The notes under the pieces are model-generated. The model did no database searches. It had not been told where the DNA came from and was given only the letters and a program-made list of their open reading frames with translations. Below are positions 59,827-64,000 of a stretch of DNA of 64,000 nucleotides, piece after piece. Position 1 is the first letter of the stretch. Each line of letters starts with the position of its first letter. A program made the translations under genes and the position numbers. The stretch comes from Ralstonia insidiosa (GTDB taxonomy: Bacteria > Pseudomonadota > Gammaproteobacteria > Burkholderiales > Burkholderiaceae), in assembly GCF_008801405.1 (NCBI RefSeq), contig NZ_VZPV01000002.1:310001-374000 (forward strand), in the 5' to 3' direction.

Positions 59827-59887
59827 CGTCGTCTCCTGGTCGGCGCGTATGCGCTCTCTTGTGTTGGCCGATGCTGTGCGGGGCGTA

Positions 59888-61021
59888 CTACACGTGCCGC
59901 GCAATCACCATCCGCTGGACTTCGCTGGTGCCTTCGTAGATCTGGGTGATGCGGGCGTCGCGATAGTGGCGCTCGACGGCGTAGTCGGCCAGGTAGCCAT
60001 AACCGCCGTGGATCTGGATGGCGTTGGAGCAGATTTCCTCGGCCAGTTCCGACGCATACAGCTTGGCCTGCGATGCCTCAGACAGACAGGGCTTGTCCGC
60101 ACTGCGCAGGCGCGCTGCGTGGTGAACAAGCAGCCGTGCCGCATTCAGGCGCGTAGCCATGTCGGCCAGCATGTTGGCGATGGTCTGGTGCTCGCGCAGC
60201 GCCTTGCCGAACTGGATGCGCTCGTTCGCATAGTTGCGTGCGGCATCGAATGCGGCGCGCGCAATGCCCACGGCCTGCGCGGCAATGCCGATGCGCCCGC
60301 CTTCCAGGTTGGACAGCGCGATCTTCAACCCCTCGCCGCGCCCGCCCAGCAGGTTTTCTTCGGGCACGGCACAGTCTTCCAGCGTGATCGGGCAGGTGTC
60401 CGACGCGCGAATGCCGAGCTTGTGTTCCGGCCGCCCAACATGAAAGCCCGGCGTGTCCGTCGGCACGATAAAGGCGGAAATGCCACGCTTGCCCGCCTCG
60501 GGGTCCGTCACCGCAAACACGATGGCGATGTCGGCCCGCGCGCCGTTGGTGACGAACTGCTTGTTGCCGTTGAGCACCCACTTACCATCGCGCAATACAG
60601 CACGCGTGCGCAGGTTGTTGGCTTCCGACCCGGCGTGCGGCTCGGTCAGGCAGAACGCGCCAATCGCCCGACCCGTGGCGAGGTCCGGCAGGTAACGCGC
60701 CTTCTGCGCCTCGGTGCCGAACTTCAGGATCGGGCCGCAGCCGACCGAGTTGTGCACGCTCATCATCGTCGCGCAGGCGGCGCAACCGGCGGCCACTTCT
60801 TCCAGCGCGAGCGCATAGGCCACGTAGTCGGTGTAGGAGCCGCCCCACTCGGGCGGCACGATCATGCCCAGCAGGCCCAGTTCGCCCATCTGGCGGACCA
60901 CGTCATCTGGCAGTGCACCATCGCGATCCCATTGCGCCGCGTTGGGCGCCAGGCGCTCGGTGGCAAAGTCGCGTGCAGCGTCGTGGATCATCCGCTGCTC
61001 TTCCGTGTAGAAATCGTCCAT
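59888..61021 (-). CDS. Acyl-CoA dehydrogenase (isobutyryl-CoA dehydrogenase candidate)
   Basis: This 377-residue flavoprotein has the family motifs GAFCLTEPHAGSEANNLRTRAV (FAD/substrate) and IHGGYGYLADYAVERHYRDARITQIYEGTSEVQ. The catalytic base sits near Glu363 in the short/branched-chain position. It is the first gene of the leftward valine operon, so isobutyryl-CoA to methacrylyl-CoA is the expected step. The divergent AraC-type gene at 61220 probably controls it. Confidence 0.92.
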   Translation of the reverse strand: MDDFYTEEQRMIHDAARDFATERLAPNAAQWDRDGALPDDVVRQMGELGLLGMIVPPEWGGSYTDYVAYALALEEVAAGCAACATMMSVHNSVGCGPILKFGTEAQKARYLPDLATGRAIGAFCLTEPHAGSEANNLRTRAVLRDGKWVLNGNKQFVTNGARADIAIVFAVTDPEAGKRGISAFIVPTDTPGFHVGRPEHKLGIRASDTCPITLEDCAVPEENLLGGRGEGLKIALSNLEGGRIGIAAQAVGIARAAFDAARNYANERIQFGKALREHQTIANMLADMATRLNAARLLVHHAARLRSADKPCLSEASQAKLYASELAEEICSNAIQIHGGYGYLADYAVERHYRDARITQIYEGTSEVQRMVIARHV

Positions 61022-61219
61022 CGCTTGCTCTCTGCTTGCCGACTGCGTGACGGTGCGTGCATGGGCGCCTTACACTGTGCAACCCATCAGGGTGGCGTTC
61101 ACGCGGCCATTCGATGGGGAAAAAGTGTAGGCACGCGGCGCGCCAGCTTCGATGCCCGTCACGCTCAACTTGCGTGAGCGGATTTGCCATACTGCGCTGC
61201 CGCAACGTTCGCTACGACG

Positions 61220-62233
61220 ATGAAGAACAACGAAAAAGGGACCGTCTCCGTCAGCCTCGTCAACGAGGCCGTGACACGCGCACGTGCGCACGGTGTCGAC
61301 ACGCTGCCGATCATGGCGGCCGCCGGCATTACGCCGCAGATGCTCGCCTCACCACGCAGCCGCGTGTCGTCTGCCCAGTACGGCGCGCTGTGGGCCGGCA
61401 TTGCGCAGGCGATGGACGATGAGTTCTTCGGGCAGGACGCCCACCCCATGCGCTGGGGCAGCTTCGTGACGATGACGCAGGCGGCGCTCACCGCGCGCAC
61501 CGGCCGCCAAGCGCTGCAGCGCGCAACCGGTTTCCTGCGGCTGGTGCTGGATGATCTGCACGTGCAGATTGAAGAAGATGCGCAGCGCGTGCGCCTGGTG
61601 TTCGCGCACCGCAAGGGCACGCGCGTGCCGCCCATGTTCACCTACGCCACGTGGCTCATCATGGTGTACGGGCTGGTCTGCTGGCTGGTCGGGCGGCGCA
61701 TTCCGTTCATCGCCGCGCGTTTCCGGTGTGCAGAGCCGCAGGACGTGCAGGAATACCGGCTGATGTTCTGCGATGACATGGCGTTCAAGCACAGCGCGTC
61801 TTATGTCGATCTATCGCCTGCCTTTCTTGACCTGCCGGTCATTCAGACCGCTGCGTCCATCAAGACCTTTCTGCGCGATGCGCCGGGCAGCTTCATCGTC
61901 AAGTATCGCAACCCGGATTCATTCGCGGCACGCGTGCGCAAGATGCTGCGCAACCTGCCGGTGGCAAGCTGGCCGGCATCAGACGCGATGGCGCTCAAGC
62001 TGAACGTGGCCGAGGCCACCATGCGCCGGCGCCTCAAGCTGGAAGGCCACACCTATCAGTCCATCAAGGATGACCTGCGGCGCGACATCGCCATCAGCCA
62101 GCTGCAGGACACGCGCCGGACGATTGCCGACATTGCAGTCGCCGTGGGCTTTGCAGAGCCGAGCGCATTTCACCGCGCCTTCCGCAAGTGGACGGGCATG
62201 CGGCCCACGGACTACCGGCTGGCGCAGGATTGA
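61220..62233 (+). CDS. AraC-family regulator (OruR/arabinose-binding-domain type)
   Basis: This 337-residue regulator has an N-terminal domain (about 20-200) of the type found in OruR/ArgR-like AraC proteins: VTRARAHGVDTLPIMAAAGITPQML. The C-terminal helix-turn-helix (about 240-335) includes LNVAEATMRRRLKLEGHTYQSIKDDLRRD and IADIAVAVGFAEPSAFHRAFRKWTGMRPTDYR. It is divergent from the valine/isobutyrate operon (198-bp gap), matching the mmsR-mmsAB arrangement known from Pseudomonas. Effector: probably a valine or isobutyrate intermediate (inference). ATG 61220 is preferred to an upstream start at 61184. Confidence 0.9.
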   Translation: MKNNEKGTVSVSLVNEAVTRARAHGVDTLPIMAAAGITPQMLASPRSRVSSAQYGALWAGIAQAMDDEFFGQDAHPMRWGSFVTMTQAALTARTGRQALQRATGFLRLVLDDLHVQIEEDAQRVRLVFAHRKGTRVPPMFTYATWLIMVYGLVCWLVGRRIPFIAARFRCAEPQDVQEYRLMFCDDMAFKHSASYVDLSPAFLDLPVIQTAASIKTFLRDAPGSFIVKYRNPDSFAARVRKMLRNLPVASWPASDAMALKLNVAEATMRRRLKLEGHTYQSIKDDLRRDIAISQLQDTRRTIADIAVAVGFAEPSAFHRAFRKWTGMRPTDYRLAQD

Positions 62234-62234
62234 G

Positions 62235-62666
62235 CTAGCCCGCGGGAAACAGCACCTGAAGTAACGCACCGCTCGTCTCAGCCTCTTCCTGCGCGGCCAG
62301 CTTCGCCACGCCTTCGAGCTGGTCCAGAATCGCCACCACCTGATGGCCACGTGCGCTCAGCCGGTAGACCACCGTGGGCGGAAACGCGGCAAACACCTCA
62401 CGCTCGATCAGCGCACGTCCGCCCAGCGCCTTAAGCCGCGCTGAGAGCACCTTCGGTGTCACGCCCGGCAACCGGTCGAGCAGTTCGCCGTGCTGCAGCG
62501 GTTGCTGCCGCAGGTGCCACAGCACCAGGGCATTCCAGCGGTGGCCCAGAAAAGCCAGCCAGTCTTCCACCGGGCAGCGCTCAGGGCGCACCGGAGACGG
62601 CACATCGATCTGCGTATGGATTTCCATTTGGATAGCGTCGCGGGCGACTGTTTCACTCTCTTGCAT
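62235..62666 (-). CDS. HxlR-family transcriptional regulator
   Basis: This 143-residue winged-helix protein has the HxlR opening RCPVEDWLAFLGHRWNALVLWHL (about 30-52), where Cys30 is in the redox-sensing position of some relatives. ELLDRLPGVTPKVLSARLKALGGRALIEREV follows (about 60-90). HxlR proteins respond to aldehydes or oxidants. It is divergent from the NTF2-like gene at 62695 with only 28 bp between, so either the start is at the internal ATG 62627 or the promoters overlap. It converges with the AraC gene. Confidence 0.86.
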   Translation of the reverse strand: MQESETVARDAIQMEIHTQIDVPSPVRPERCPVEDWLAFLGHRWNALVLWHLRQQPLQHGELLDRLPGVTPKVLSARLKALGGRALIEREVFAAFPPTVVYRLSARGHQVVAILDQLEGVAKLAAQEEAETSGALLQVLFPAG

Positions 62667-62694
62667 CGCAACCCTTTCACATCAAAGGACACGC

Positions 62695-63084
62695 ATGCAA
62701 CCTGTCATGCACCCCGCCGCCATGAATGGCGCCTTTGCCCAGGCGCTCAACAGCGGAAAGCTCGAGAACCTGCTCGCCTTGTACGAAGACGATGCCCTGC
62801 TGTGTACGGACGATGCGTCGCGCATTATCACCGGCAAGGCCGACATTGCGCGCACGCTGACACCGCTGCTCGACCTGCGCGGCACGATGACGTCGCGCAA
62901 CGTGTATTGCCTGATCCATGGCGACATTGCGCTGCTGCGCGCGGATTGGCATATCGAAGACGATGCCGGCCACCGGATTGCCGCCGGCAGCAGCGCAGAG
63001 GTCTGCCGCCGGCAGCCAGATGGCACCTGGCGTTACCTGATCGACCATGCGGTGGGCGCCAGCCTGCCGGGCATACCCGCCTGA
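62695..63084 (+). CDS. NTF2-like/SnoaL-fold protein
   Basis: This 129-residue protein has the cone-fold pattern FAQALNSGKLENLLALYEDDALLCTDDASRIITGKADIARTLTPLL, then a strand-rich second half with NVYCLIHGDIALLRADWHIED. Family members are enzymes or ligand-binding proteins of varied kind; the function is not known here. AAAGGA lies upstream of ATG 62695. It is divergent from the HxlR gene, which probably regulates it. Confidence 0.82.
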   Translation: MQPVMHPAAMNGAFAQALNSGKLENLLALYEDDALLCTDDASRIITGKADIARTLTPLLDLRGTMTSRNVYCLIHGDIALLRADWHIEDDAGHRIAAGSSAEVCRRQPDGTWRYLIDHAVGASLPGIPA

Positions 63085-63088
63085 TACG

Positions 63089-63982
63089 TCAGACGACCGC
63101 CCCCGCGCCGCTCACCTCTCGCAGCGTCTCCAGAAACAGCTTGAGCACTGGCGACGTGTCGTCCACCCGGTAGTGCACGTACAGCGGCACGGCCGGCAGT
63201 GCGGGCTCCAGCGGTTTGAAGACCACCCCCGGCGGCGCCAGGTTGGCGGTGGACCCAGGCAGAAGCGCCACGCCAAAGCCGGCGCTTACCAGCGCCAGCA
63301 GTGTCTGCACCTCGGTCACCTGCTGGCGCACCAGCGGCGCAAACCCCGCCTGGATGCACAGATGCATCAGGTGGTCAGCAAAGCGGGAGCGCTTGGATTC
63401 GAATGCGACGAAGGGCTCGCCAGCAAAGTCGCCGAGCGCCAGGCTGGCCTGCCCCGCCAGCCGATGTGAGGCGGGCAGCGCCATCACGATCGGCTCTTGC
63501 TGCAGCAGTTCGCTGCGCACGGCGGGGTCTTCATGGCCAAGGCGGAAAATGCAGGCATCGATGCGGCGCTCCTTGAGCGCGGCCACCTGCGCGGCGGGCG
63601 TCATCTCTTTCAAGCGCCACTCCACACCGGGATAGCGCTCGCGAAACTGGCGCAACGCCTCGGGCAGCAGCCCCACCATCACCGAGCTGATCATGCCGAT
63701 TTCCAGCTCGCCCACCTGGCCACGGCCGGCCTGCCGCGTGAGATCGAGTGCGCGATTCAACTGCTCGAACACCAGCGGCGCCTGCTCCTTGAGCGTGCGA
63801 CCGGCGGCCGTCAGTTCCACGCGATGGTGGCTGCGCACGAACAGCGGCGTGCCGATCTCGTCTTCCAGCAGGCGGATCTGCTGGCTCAGCGGCGGCTGCG
63901 ACATGAACAGGCGCGCCGCTGCCCGCCCGAAGTGCAGTTCGTCGGCCAGGACCGAGAAGTAGCGCAGCAGGCGAATGTCCAT
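63089..63982 (-). CDS. LysR-family transcriptional regulator
   Basis: This 297-residue regulator has the winged helix at residues about 1-60 (RLLRYFSVLADELHFGRAAARLFMSQPPLSQQIRLLEDEIG). That opening belongs to the BenM/CatR-like branch. The effector domain is at about 90-290. Its own start (63982) is 18 bp from the window edge, so its regulated neighbour is out of sight. It converges with the NTF2-like gene (4-bp gap). Confidence 0.92.
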   Translation of the reverse strand: MDIRLLRYFSVLADELHFGRAAARLFMSQPPLSQQIRLLEDEIGTPLFVRSHHRVELTAAGRTLKEQAPLVFEQLNRALDLTRQAGRGQVGELEIGMISSVMVGLLPEALRQFRERYPGVEWRLKEMTPAAQVAALKERRIDACIFRLGHEDPAVRSELLQQEPIVMALPASHRLAGQASLALGDFAGEPFVAFESKRSRFADHLMHLCIQAGFAPLVRQQVTEVQTLLALVSAGFGVALLPGSTANLAPPGVVFKPLEPALPAVPLYVHYRVDDTSPVLKLFLETLREVSGAGAVV

Positions 63983-64000
63983 GATGTGCGCTATGCCTGC

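Overview
This 64 kb window is GC-rich, densely coded chromosomal DNA. It is most likely from a beta-proteobacterium of the Burkholderiaceae, and Ralstonia-like. That placement is an inference from codon bias, the many LysR/AraC/IclR/TetR regulators, a DUF3761-type exported protein, an orphan ABC-type binding protein and the catabolic gene set; no rRNA or marker gene is present to confirm it. I support 53 protein genes. I see no tRNA, rRNA, CRISPR, insertion sequence or prophage.

Layout. 1-1.1 kb: a cut-off threonine/hydroxyaspartate dehydratase behind its DauR/YheO-type regulator. 1.2-7.7 kb: a tripartite RND efflux pump. Adaptor and permease read leftward, a TetR regulator sits in the middle, and the outer-membrane factor reads rightward. 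Two identically spaced palindromes mark the operators. 7.8-11.4 kb: dehydrogenases, an exported hydrolase and a LysR regulator. 11.6-16.8 kb: an exported DUF3761 protein, a SulP transporter, a Gly/Cys-tailed protein, and an NmrA-like oxidoreductase facing an AraC regulator. 16.8-21.2 kb: mprF translationally coupled to an acvB/virJ-type hydrolase, that is, aminoacyl-phospholipid synthesis plus probable turnover. 22-24.8 kb: a membrane diguanylate cyclase and an AraC regulator. 25-27.5 kb: a kexin-like lipoprotein protease with a P-domain, followed by a small exported protein arranged like an external protease chaperone. 27.6-35 kb: amino-acid permease, exported protein, metY, acetyltransferase, AraC regulator and rhomboid protease.

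35-43.9 kb is a catabolic island. A divergent IclR regulator faces an RraA-type aldolase, a D-2-hydroxyacid dehydrogenase, an SMP-30 lactonase, two ACS-family MFS carriers and a Tat-exported amidohydrolase, with an orphan binding protein beyond. Each of the two promoters carries the same palindrome, TTGTAC-N3-GTACAA. The substrate is not obvious; an organic or sugar acid passing through a lactone is the best inference.

44-51.5 kb: a periplasmic molybdenum hydroxylase in three overlapping genes (Mo subunit, 2Fe-2S subunit, three-haem cytochrome c), a LysR regulator and a divergent acyl-CoA synthetase separated by a 17-bp direct repeat. 51.5-53.3 kb: a phospholipase-D-like protein. 53.6-62.2 kb: a complete valine/isobutyrate branch (acyl-CoA dehydrogenase, acyl-CoA ligase, mmsA, mmsB, enoyl-CoA hydratase, 3-hydroxyisobutyryl-CoA hydrolase) facing an AraC regulator and ending in a strong terminator. 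The right edge holds an HxlR regulator, an NTF2-like protein and a LysR regulator.

The best candidates for something undescribed are the IclR island with its twin operators, the kexin/chaperone pair, the mprF-acvB module with a degenerate N-terminal hydrolase half, and the twin GTGAC-N14-GTCAC efflux operators.
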